Assembly (NCBI RefSeq): GCF_000369525.1
Contig: NZ_KB850072.1
Location: 248,001-312,000, forward strand
Direction of reading: 5' to 3'
Length of the DNA stretch: 64,000 nucleotides
DNA from: Acinetobacter higginsii
GTDB taxonomy: Bacteria > Pseudomonadota > Gammaproteobacteria > Pseudomonadales > Moraxellaceae
How positions within the stretch are numbered: the stretch's first letter is position 1; the number at the start of each line of letters is the position of its first letter. Positions 56,686 to 64,000 of the stretch are shown here, piece after piece. The notes below the pieces were generated by a model that saw only the letters and a program-made list of their open reading frames with translations, did no database searches and was not told the DNA's origin. The position numbers and the translations under genes are program-made.

Positions 56686-57528
56686 TTATTGATCTTGTTG
56701 GGTGAGTTCCAAAGCACGTTGGTACGCCACTTTCTTTTTTATACCCGTCAAATCAGCAGCCAATTGTGACGCCGCTTTTACCGATAAATCCTGTAATAAA
56801 CGTTTCAACAACGCATCCAGTTTATCCTGCTCCATATCTTTTTCCGCAGATGCTCCACCGACCACAACCACAATTTCACCCTTTTCTTGGTTGTGATCAT
56901 TTTCGATAAAAGTAACCAATTCTTTTAAAGTCATCTTCTTGATGGTTTCAAAAGTTTTGGTAATTTCGCGGGCAAAACCAACAGGTCGCTCTTCACCAAA
57001 GACTTGCACCATATTTTTGATGCTGTCCAAAATACGATGAGGTGCTTCGTAGAAAATCAAGGTCTGGGTTTCATCCTTGAGCTTTTCAAGCTGGCTGATT
57101 CGTTGCGATGCTTTCGATGGTAAAAAACCCTCAAAGCTAAAGCGGTCACTCGGTAAACCCACTGCACTTAATGCCGCAATTGCTGCACAAGCACCCGGTA
57201 CTGGAATGACACGAATGCCATGTTCTTGAGCGGCACGAACCAGCTTAAAACCTGGGTCGCTAATCAGTGGAGTACCAGCATCACTGATTAATGCAACATT
57301 TTCTCCTTTTAACATTCTTTGGAGAAGTTGATCAATTTTGTTACTTTCGTTGTGATCATGACACGCTGTGAGTGGAGTTGAGATATTATAATGTTTGAAT
57401 AATTGAGCAGATTGACGAGTGTCTTCTGCGGCAACTACCGATACAGATTTTAAAATATCAATTGCACGAAAGGTCATGTCATCTAAGTGCCCAATCGGGG
57501 TTGCTACAACAAATAATTGAGCACTCAT
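56686..57528 (-). CDS. rsmI: 16S rRNA (cytidine(1402)-2'-O)-methyltransferase
   Basis: 280 residues, tetrapyrrole-methylase fold. Seen: VVATPIGHLDDMTFRAIDIL, EDTRQSAQLFKHY, LISDAGTPLISDPG, and PSDRFSFEGFLPSKASQR. It methylates the ribose of C1402 of 16S rRNA. It is divergent from lpoA with 16 bp between, as in E. coli. Confidence 0.96.
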   Translation of the reverse strand: MSAQLFVVATPIGHLDDMTFRAIDILKSVSVVAAEDTRQSAQLFKHYNISTPLTACHDHNESNKIDQLLQRMLKGENVALISDAGTPLISDPGFKLVRAAQEHGIRVIPVPGACAAIAALSAVGLPSDRFSFEGFLPSKASQRISQLEKLKDETQTLIFYEAPHRILDSIKNMVQVFGEERPVGFAREITKTFETIKKMTLKELVTFIENDHNQEKGEIVVVVGGASAEKDMEQDKLDALLKRLLQDLSVKAASQLAADLTGIKKKVAYQRALELTQQDQ

Positions 57529-57544
57529 AAAAGGTAACTCCCTA

Positions 57545-58477
57545 ATGTATTACAAAAAATATTGGCTGCTACTATGTTTGGCGGCATGTGTGAGTCCAGT
57601 TTATGCGGACGTACTGGTGATTCTACCCGAATCTGGTACGATGGCGCGAGCTGGTCAAAGCATCAAACGTGGTTTCTTGAGCGCTTATACAGCATCTGGC
57701 AGCAAAGAAAAAATCATTTTTGTAGATTCAGCGAAAAATAACATCGATACGATTTTTAAGAAAAGGGTCAACAGTAAGACTCGACTGATTGTTGGGCCAT
57801 TGGCACGGCCTGAAATTGAAACTGTGATGCAACTGAATCCAGCAATTCCTGTAATTGCATTAAATGATGTGAATAACCAGACCACCAATGTATGGCAATT
57901 TAGTTTGGCAAAACAGCATGATGCTGTTGCATTAACTCAATTATTGAAGAAAGACAAAATTAAAAATCTATTGGTATTACGTCAAGCTGGAACTGAATCT
58001 GCAACAGAACTATTTATGATGGCACTCATGTCTGAATTTGGCTCAGATATTCATGTGGTCAATGAACGTCCTAAAAAACTTGCGCGTAAAGAAGGGCTGT
58101 TATTGTTGGGCGATCAACAGTGGTTAGAGCAACTAGGTCCTTTACCTGAAAAAAATATTTATGCTACTGCGTTGAGTATTGAGCAAGACAAGAGCATTCC
58201 GATGGGACTCAGTTTTTGTGATACACCAGCTTTATATAACGGACAATGGGCAGACCTAGTCGCTGCATATAAAGAACAACCAGAAAATATGGCATTTCAA
58301 CGCTTATTGGCCTTTGGTGGTGATGCATGGAGTATTAGTCAGCAATTTTTAAATAGTCCAGATCGACACTTTTCCTTTGAAGGTCGAACTGGGGCAATTG
58401 ATGTGAAAGACGGGAAAGTTTATCGCCAACCTTATTGCTATCAACAGCAGAAAAAGGGTATTCAAGCATTAAAATAA
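57545..58477 (+). CDS. lpoA: LpoA/LppC-family penicillin-binding protein activator, short form
   Basis: 310 residues. A signal peptide (LLCLAACVSPVYA) is followed by a periplasmic-binding fold (VLVILPESGTMARAGQSIKRGF, LIVGPLARPEIETV, FGGDAWSISQQFL) that matches the C-terminal LppC domain of E. coli LpoA. The N-terminal TPR-like half of LpoA is absent. LpoA activates PBP1A from the outer membrane. Here the CVSPVYA context has no clear lipobox at the cut site, so lipidation is uncertain. The next gene yraN is 12 bp away. Confidence 0.85.
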   Translation: MYYKKYWLLLCLAACVSPVYADVLVILPESGTMARAGQSIKRGFLSAYTASGSKEKIIFVDSAKNNIDTIFKKRVNSKTRLIVGPLARPEIETVMQLNPAIPVIALNDVNNQTTNVWQFSLAKQHDAVALTQLLKKDKIKNLLVLRQAGTESATELFMMALMSEFGSDIHVVNERPKKLARKEGLLLLGDQQWLEQLGPLPEKNIYATALSIEQDKSIPMGLSFCDTPALYNGQWADLVAAYKEQPENMAFQRLLAFGGDAWSISQQFLNSPDRHFSFEGRTGAIDVKDGKVYRQPYCYQQQKKGIQALK

Positions 58478-58489
58478 GATCGGGCAGGT

Positions 58490-58894
58490 ATGTCACAATC
58501 AGTACATGATTTAGGGCAATGGGCTGAACAGAAAGCACTTGCTCTTTTACAGTCCCAACAATATCTATGTGTAGCGCGGAATTATCATTCACGTTATGGG
58601 GAAATTGACTTAATCGTTGAACGGGAAAAGGAACTCGTTTTTGTCGAAGTCAAAGCCAGATCGAAAGCAAGTTATGCGAAAGCCTATGAGGTGGTTTCAC
58701 TCGCCCAGCAACGTAAAATTATTAAGACAGCTCAATTGTTTTTACAGAAATCTCCACATTATGAGGACTTTGATTGTCGTTTTGATGTGATTTGTTTTGA
58801 TTTTCCACAGAAAATTGCAAAAACAGTACAACCAGATTTTTCAAAATTGCAGTATGATCAGCAATGGATTGAACACGCATTTACTTTAGATTAA
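58490..58894 (+). CDS. yraN: YraN family (UPF0102) putative nuclease
   Basis: 134 residues. The PD-(D/E)xK-like core is seen: [36 protein letters not shown]. These match UPF0102 proteins, whose activity is not established. It lies between lpoA and dolP as in E. coli, but diaA, which sits between yraN and dolP there, is absent. Confidence 0.92.
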   Translation: MSQSVHDLGQWAEQKALALLQSQQYLCVARNYHSRYGEIDLIVEREKELVFVEVKARSKASYAKAYEVVSLAQQRKIIKTAQLFLQKSPHYEDFDCRFDVICFDFPQKIAKTVQPDFSKLQYDQQWIEHAFTLD

Positions 58895-58965
58895 TTAAGA
58901 AGTCTAATTTAAAGCTAAATATTGAAAATTGAACAAATTTGTTTGTAGATAGGGAGTCTTGCCAA

Positions 58966-59676
58966 GTGTTAAAACGTTTATCGATTACGTTGCTTTGCGC
59001 TGCAAGTTTATCGGGATGTGCTAGTTTTATTTCTGGTGGCACAGGAAGTTCACCCGTTGGAACGAACAGTGGTGAACGCAGTCTTGGGCAGATTTTTATT
59101 GATTCTTCGATCAAGCGTACTGCAAATATTAATTTGTACAAATTAGATCACCGCTTTAAACAGTCTCGTATCAACATTGAAAGTTTCCACAGCAATGTTT
59201 TATTGACTGGACAAGTCCCTGATCCATATTTAAAACAATTGGCAGAAGATAACTTACGTTCGATGTCAGATGTAAAAGCCGTACATAACTATATTACGGT
59301 AGGTGACAAGGTCGGTTATAACACCATCATGCAAGATGCAACGGTGACTGCAAATACCCGCGGTTTGTTGATGAAAGCCCCTGTAGTATCTGACAGCAAA
59401 GTATTAGTGCATACTGAAAATGGTGTGTTGTACGTGATGGGACGTTTAAATACTGCTGAATCAAGAGATTTAGATGACGTCTTACAAAAAGTTGGAAATG
59501 TGACTAAAATTGTGACACTCATCGACAACACGGATCAACCTTCAGGCACTGTTGCTAGTTCAACAGCAGCAGCACCAATGGTGGGCACTGTGACTACACA
59601 GCCTTTAGTTGAGACACCTGTTGCAATTGATCCTGATCAGGCGGAACCTGCGACCATTACTCCAACTAATCCTTAA
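58966..59676 (+). CDS. dolP: BON-domain lipoprotein DolP (YraP)
   Basis: About 236 residues from the GTG (VLKRLSITLL), which has AGGGAG 9 nt upstream; a TTG nine codons earlier is less likely. Lipobox LSGC. Two BON domains: SSIKRTANINLYKLDHRF..VLLTGQVPDPYL, and RGLLMKAPVVSDSKVLVH..LYVMGRLNTAES. The C-terminal tail is Thr/Val/Pro-rich. DolP sits in the periplasm at the outer membrane and supports BAM and envelope integrity. Confidence 0.92.
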   Translation: MLKRLSITLLCAASLSGCASFISGGTGSSPVGTNSGERSLGQIFIDSSIKRTANINLYKLDHRFKQSRINIESFHSNVLLTGQVPDPYLKQLAEDNLRSMSDVKAVHNYITVGDKVGYNTIMQDATVTANTRGLLMKAPVVSDSKVLVHTENGVLYVMGRLNTAESRDLDDVLQKVGNVTKIVTLIDNTDQPSGTVASSTAAAPMVGTVTTQPLVETPVAIDPDQAEPATITPTNP

Positions 59677-59679
59677 TTT

Positions 59680-60552
59680 ATGAAGCAACTTATTCAACAA
59701 GTACAAGAAAATGTAATAAAGGCGAAAAACCTCTATCAGGAGTTTCGCCTTTATGATTTTGCCAGTTATTCGATCAATTACCTGACACCCAAAGATACCT
59801 TTGAAAAAGAAGAGCATCTTGCCTATGGATTGAAAGCAAGACAGCGTTTGGATCTGTATCGAACTAAAAATCCTAAAAAGCAAAGGCCACTTATCGTATT
59901 TGTACATGGTGGCTCTTGGCAGCATGGTAACAAACGTGAGTATCTGTTTATTGGGGAAACTTTTGCCCGTGAAGGTTATGATGTTGCAGTGATTAACTAC
60001 CATCTTGCACCAGAACATATCTTCCCGACCTTTATTGATGATATTGCTCAAGCCATTCATTATTTAAATCAGAATCAGAGCAAGCTAAATATTTCGACAG
60101 ATAACATCATTTTAATGGGACATTCTGCGGGTGCGTTTAATGTCATGTCTGTGGTGTATTCTGCCTATTCACAAAATTTTAAATACAAAGAAAATATTAG
60201 AGCAATTGTGGGGATGGCTGGGCCATATCACTTTGACTACAAGGGTGATCCTTTAGCTGAACATGCTTTTGATCAGAAAGTATCGTATCAACAAGTGATG
60301 CCGTATTACTTTATTGAGCCGAATCAAATTAAGCATTATTTGTTGATGGCTGAACAAGATCAGTTGGTGGGCAAGGAAAATAGTTTTGATCTAGATAAAG
60401 CACTCAGAGAAAAAGGCAATCATAGTCATATCGCCGTGATTCCAAAGACAGGGCATATTACCATTGTGGCGACACTGGCCAGTTTGATGAGCCATTATTT
60501 CAAAACCAAACGGACGATCCTGCACTTTTTGGATGAAGCCTTAGACCCCTAA
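59680..60552 (+). CDS. alpha/beta hydrolase (BD-FAE/HSL-like esterase)
   Basis: 290 residues. The oxyanion motif HGGSW and the nucleophile elbow GHSAG (serine near residue 150) are the pattern of carboxylesterases of the HSL/BD-FAE group. The Asp (EQDQLVG) and His (TGHITI) complete a likely triad. No signal peptide, so cytosolic. It starts 3 nt after the dolP stop and is likely in its transcript. The substrate is unknown. Confidence 0.85.
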   Translation: MKQLIQQVQENVIKAKNLYQEFRLYDFASYSINYLTPKDTFEKEEHLAYGLKARQRLDLYRTKNPKKQRPLIVFVHGGSWQHGNKREYLFIGETFAREGYDVAVINYHLAPEHIFPTFIDDIAQAIHYLNQNQSKLNISTDNIILMGHSAGAFNVMSVVYSAYSQNFKYKENIRAIVGMAGPYHFDYKGDPLAEHAFDQKVSYQQVMPYYFIEPNQIKHYLLMAEQDQLVGKENSFDLDKALREKGNHSHIAVIPKTGHITIVATLASLMSHYFKTKRTILHFLDEALDP

Positions 60553-60555
60553 TCA

Positions 60556-60592
60556 ATAAAAAAGCATCGTTTAAGATGCTTTTTTATTGTCG
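60556..60592. terminator. bidirectional terminator overlapping nudC
   Basis: AATAAAAAAGCATC-GTTTAA-GATGCTTTTTTATT. It covers the last codons of nudC on the minus strand. Confidence 0.88.
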
Positions 60593-61323
60593 ATGATTTG
60601 CATGATCATGCTATGGGCAATACTGCCTTTAAACGGAATTTCTGGAAGTTGATCAAATTTAAAAAACGCTGCTTCACTGATTTCCTCGAGCTGCAATTGG
60701 ATATCACCTGAATCATATTCAGCATGGAAGGCAATCATTAAATTACTAGGAAATGGCCAAGGCTGGCTCGACATATAACGAATATTTTTAAGTTTGAGTC
60801 CAACTTCTTCAAATGCTTCACGTTGCACGGCTTCTTCTAAAGTTTCACCCACTTCAACAAAACCAGCAATTAAGCCATGCATATTACTTTTGTTATGCGC
60901 TGATTTGGCAAGCAAAATCTCATCGTTACCTTTGGTGATAATGGTAATGATACAAGGCTGTACGCGAGGATATTGATGGTAAGCACAACTTGGGCAAACC
61001 ATGGCATATTCTTTAGGGTGAATTTCAGTCGCATGACCACAGTGGCTACAGAATTTATGGTTACGTCGCCATTCAAGTAATTGAACTGCTCGACTGGCTT
61101 GCAGGAAATCACTACTTGACCAAGACTGAATCAGTTCCCGAATCGGAACTAATTGATAGCCTTCAGGAATAGATTCATTTTCAAGCAGATCACGTGCGAT
61201 GACGTGATCATTATGATGGATGGGGAGGTCACTTGCTAATTTCTCAACTTGGGGCAGTTGTAGATTTTGGTCGACTAACAGTTTTTGGTGTTGAAAAATA
61301 TAAGCAAGTGATAGTTGAGTCAT
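60571..61323 (-). CDS. nudC: NAD(H) pyrophosphatase / NAD-cap hydrolase NudC
   Basis: 250 residues. A zinc ribbon (CSHCG then CPSCAYHQYPR) precedes the Nudix box GFVEVGETLEEAVQREAFEEVGL (shown in part), then SQPWPFPSNLMIAF, the NudC hallmark. It cleaves NADH and NAD caps on RNA. The ATG overlaps the fimL stop by one base (TAATG). Confidence 0.94.
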   Translation of the reverse strand: MTQLSLAYIFQHQKLLVDQNLQLPQVEKLASDLPIHHNDHVIARDLLENESIPEGYQLVPIRELIQSWSSSDFLQASRAVQLLEWRRNHKFCSHCGHATEIHPKEYAMVCPSCAYHQYPRVQPCIITIITKGNDEILLAKSAHNKSNMHGLIAGFVEVGETLEEAVQREAFEEVGLKLKNIRYMSSQPWPFPSNLMIAFHAEYDSGDIQLQLEEISEAAFFKFDQLPEIPFKGSIAHSMIMQIIDNKKAS

Positions 61324-62969
61324 TATGCGGCTATGGTTTGTAATTGCTGACTGTTTGATAATGCCACATCAAACATAGATTGCAATACAGGTTGCTTGTT
61401 CTTTAAGTTCTCAACCAGTAAATCTAGACCTGCGACAACGTTTAAGACGCAATTAATTTGTTCGGCATCGAGAGGTTGATTTTGCGCTAAACGATATTGG
61501 GCAAAGTGCGCTGCACCTAATAAAGCAGTTTGTTGAGCTGAACTACCTAAGAACAGAGCAGCGCCTGAAAGTTCCTTCAGATACACGGGTAACGCTTCTA
61601 AGCTATGTGCTGTAGGATCTTGTACATAGAGACTTAAGGTTTGCGTTAAAGTATCAATCAAGGTTTTGGTTTCAGTCAATAACGCTTTATGTGCTTCATC
61701 TAAACGATCAAGCGAGATTTGCATGTTATTAACACGTAACTGTAAACGACTAGACGTGTAATTACGTTCCAAAATCCCAATCGAATTCATTGAAGCCAAA
61801 ATACTGTTCATTAACTGTTGTACCGAAGTTGCATCAGTTAATGTATTTGGTTGGCTTAATTTTTCCGCTTGCTGAGTTAACTCTCGTGCTGCTTCATTAA
61901 GATTCAGTACTTTGAAAACATTCGAAAGCTGATGTAGTTTTTGTTGCAGTTCTTGGGTTTTTTCAGCTGACATATTTTGATGGTTGTATTCAATCTCATT
62001 ACGGATTTGAGCCATCTCATCTGTCATTAACTGACTGATGGTGTGTACCGTTTCATAGTCAGGGCCGTATAAATGACGGCTTAGTACTTGTAGCTGCGTA
62101 TCGCTAAGTAACTCATCACCAATATTGAGTTGATCTCGAATATGCTGTGACACATCATCTTCTTGGCTAATACAAATACATAGGATGTCTGCAAGATCAG
62201 CAATGCTGTTTTTAAAGCTGGCCGATTGAGCGAGGAATTTACCGATATTGGTTTCAATTTGAATCAACGTACGTAAGCGTGCTTCGGTAATTGAAAGCTC
62301 ATCAATATGGCTTAACCCTACATTGACCAACTGCCAGTATTGTTGGCTTGGTTGACCCGCCGCTAAACCTGCAAGATAAACGCCGACCAATTTGATCCCT
62401 TGTAGATCAAGGGGGGTTTCAGATTGCTTAATGAGCTTGTTTAAACACAATTTATAAAGTTGATGAATATATTGTGATTGTTCCAAGCTTGGTGCCTGAG
62501 GCAAATTAAAACTCGGGGTAATGAACTCAAGCAATGGTTGTACCGTTTGACCTTCTTTGGTCAGTGGTTTACCTAGGGCTTTTTCTAAACGGTTCAGTGT
62601 ATCGAGTAGGAATTGAGGAACTTTTACTTCACGTAAACAAATGAATTCGATATAACGCTTCAGCATGGTAGTACCTTCACTGAGCGCAATAACATCATTG
62701 GTTTGGATTTGCTGTGGTTGCGCCATAATTTTGCGCATCAGCTCGGCAGAGTATTGAGTAATTTGTGATAAATGTGGCATATCAATTAACGCGAGAACTT
62801 GCGTACATTGTTCAAACTGGTTCAGCGCATCATCAATCCCGAAAGGTAGTGCTTGTTCTTCGGCAAGGGTATTGACTGCTGTTTCTACCAATTTAATCGA
62901 ATTGTCGATTTCATTTTTTATTATTAATAATGCCGTTGGGTCGAAATGAATCGAGGTTTGGTAAGACAT
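61323..62969 (-). CDS. fimL: FimL-like pilus/twitching regulator (Hpt-like protein)
   Basis: 548 residues, all helical, with no kinase or receiver domain. The length and helical pattern (FDPTALLIIKNEIDNSIKLVE at the start, TEARLRTLIQIETNIGKFL in the middle) match Pseudomonas FimL, which resembles the N-terminal Hpt region of ChpA without its phosphorylated histidines. FimL links the Chp/Pil system to type IV pilus function and cAMP. The order dnaQ, fimL, nudC near each other also occurs in Pseudomonas. No chpA is nearby. Confidence 0.82.
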   Translation of the reverse strand: MSYQTSIHFDPTALLIIKNEIDNSIKLVETAVNTLAEEQALPFGIDDALNQFEQCTQVLALIDMPHLSQITQYSAELMRKIMAQPQQIQTNDVIALSEGTTMLKRYIEFICLREVKVPQFLLDTLNRLEKALGKPLTKEGQTVQPLLEFITPSFNLPQAPSLEQSQYIHQLYKLCLNKLIKQSETPLDLQGIKLVGVYLAGLAAGQPSQQYWQLVNVGLSHIDELSITEARLRTLIQIETNIGKFLAQSASFKNSIADLADILCICISQEDDVSQHIRDQLNIGDELLSDTQLQVLSRHLYGPDYETVHTISQLMTDEMAQIRNEIEYNHQNMSAEKTQELQQKLHQLSNVFKVLNLNEAARELTQQAEKLSQPNTLTDATSVQQLMNSILASMNSIGILERNYTSSRLQLRVNNMQISLDRLDEAHKALLTETKTLIDTLTQTLSLYVQDPTAHSLEALPVYLKELSGAALFLGSSAQQTALLGAAHFAQYRLAQNQPLDAEQINCVLNVVAGLDLLVENLKNKQPVLQSMFDVALSNSQQLQTIAA

Positions 62970-63096
62970 ATGACCTACACCTTTCCTAAGTTGTTATATC
63001 CATGGACCTCCTTTTTTAGGAGGCCTAAATCTTTAAAGGTTAATATAACTTAACTTTAGAGGCTTGAAATACAAAAAATTACATTGACTGGAAAAT

Positions 63097-64000
63097 TTAT
63101 TTTGCGAAAAGGCAAGGCTCTCCATGTTTTTGTTCAAATTGTTTGACCCAGGTCTCATGTTCATTTAATTCATGTTCAGACGGTTGAATCACAGGTAAGT
63201 CAACTTGGACACGTAGGCGGGTGGATTTATTTTGATTTTGTTCTGTTTGAGAAAGGGCGTCCATATCAAATGAGACTTGCCCACCCGTCATGGCAAGATA
63301 AACATCGGCTAAGATTTCAGCATCGAGTAAGGCACCGTGGAAAGTACGATCTCGTGCTGGAATTTCATAACGGCGTACCAAAGCATCCAATGAGTTCTTT
63401 TGACCAGGGTGCTTATTCTTGGCCAGTGCCAAGGTATCGGTAACCTCACAAACCTCAGACAATAAAGGTAAGCCAGCACGTTTGAACTCCATATCTAAGA
63501 AGTTCATATCGAAGGTCGCGTTATGCGCGATAATTTCGGCGCCTTTTAAGAAGGCAAAAAGCGTATCGGAAATTTCAGCATATTTCGGTTTGTCTTTTAA
63601 AAAGTCATCGCTGATACCATGCACATTTTCAGAGTCACCGACGGGTTTTTCTGGATTGATATAGATATGAATTGAACTACCCGTGAGTTTACGGTTGATC
63701 ATTTCAATTGCACCGACTTCAATAATACGGTCGCCATCTTGATAGTAAAAACCTGTGGTTTCCGTATCAAGAATGAGCTGGCGAGGGCCCTGTAGATGAA
63801 CTTTGGCTTCTGTAATGACAATATTTGGATGCTGATTTAATGGAGCGGCTTCGACGACCACTTCATCTGATGCTGTATTGTCACCCATATTATCCAAGAC
63901 TTCTTCAAGTTCTGATTCTTCGATCATTTCATCGCTATCCATATCAATATCTAATCCGAAAGGGTCATTTAAGAGCCAATCGGATTCAGGCTTTTTTGTA
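63097..64000 (-). CDS. dnaQ: DNA polymerase III epsilon subunit (partial at window edge)
   Basis: The exonuclease core is clear: Exo I LILDTETTGFYY, Exo II AHNATFDMNFL, Exo III HGALLDAEILADVYLAMTGG. It proofreads as part of the replicase. The frame does not begin at the first ATG (63942): it stays open leftwards on the minus strand to the window edge, encoding WLLNDPFGLDIDMDSDEMIEE-like acidic linker (shown in part). So the protein has an N-terminal extension of at least 50 residues before the exonuclease. A fusion with RNase HI, reported in some Moraxellaceae, is possible. Confidence 0.9.
   Translation of the reverse strand, partial: TKKPESDWLLNDPFGLDIDMDSDEMIEESELEEVLDNMGDNTASDEVVVEAAPLNQHPNIVITEAKVHLQGPRQLILDTETTGFYYQDGDRIIEVGAIEMINRKLTGSSIHIYINPEKPVGDSENVHGISDDFLKDKPKYAEISDTLFAFLKGAEIIAHNATFDMNFLDMEFKRAGLPLLSEVCEVTDTLALAKNKHPGQKNSLDALVRRYEIPARDRTFHGALLDAEILADVYLAMTGGQVSFDMDALSQTEQNQNKSTRLRVQVDLPVIQPSEHELNEHETWVKQFEQKHGEPCLFAK

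Overview
The window looks like chromosomal DNA of an Acinetobacter species (Moraxellaceae). Base composition is AT-leaning and intergenic gaps are short and AT-rich. Genus-typical markers include the dat-ddc pair for 1,3-diaminopropane synthesis, a trimeric autotransporter paired with a TpgA-like anchor, a short Bap-like surface protein, and the gammaproteobacterial blocks zapA-ygfB-pepP-ubiH-ubiI, rsmI-lpoA-yraN-dolP and nudC-fimL-dnaQ. I see no transposase, integrase, tRNA, rRNA or CRISPR array.

Layout. 0-7 kb: a FecA-type receptor without signalling domain behind a possible Fur box, a SIMPL-domain periplasmic protein, and dat-ddc preceded by a possible coupled leader ORF. 7-14 kb: an aromatic-compound module (Rieske oxygenase, aldehyde dehydrogenase, Lrp-type regulator, arylpyruvate decarboxylase, AroP permease). 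14-19.4 kb: pstSCAB behind a three-unit Pho box, with a terminator between pstS and pstC. 19.5-31.9 kb: sohB, a Bap-like protein, small envelope proteins, rsmD-mrdA (PBP2), a DUF445 protein, adk, and a solitary rnfB fused tightly to nth. 32-39.8 kb: gdhA, a META/DUF4377 lipoprotein, an extradiol dioxygenase, rlmH, a candidate small RNA, lon and 5-formyl-THF cyclo-ligase. 40-48 kb: a surface/accessory block with a frameshifted ata-type adhesin, its tpgA partner, a solute-binding-like protein and a SUKH-family orphan. 48.3-49.2 kb: three tandem 6S RNA genes. 49.4-64 kb: housekeeping genes for division, ubiquinone hydroxylation, metal response, rRNA methylation, envelope assembly, NAD-cap/NADH hydrolysis, twitching regulation and the replication proofreading subunit.

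The most unusual feature is the 6S RNA (ssrS) array on the minus strand downstream of zapA. All three copies keep the 6S landmarks, and each has its own TTGnnn-16-TATAAT promoter ending in the same predicted start. Two copies share a 158-bp core with only two differences, yet their closing stems differ in a way that preserves pairing. In E. coli the order is zapA-ssrS-fau. Here fau lies about 8.5 kb away, separated from ssrS by the adhesin block. Other points of interest are the ata frameshift with a microhomology signature, a terminator whose loop holds the stop codons of two convergent genes, a candidate sRNA between lon and rlmH, an unlisted 42-codon ORF, a SutA-like protein, and a dnaQ frame that stays open to the window edge.
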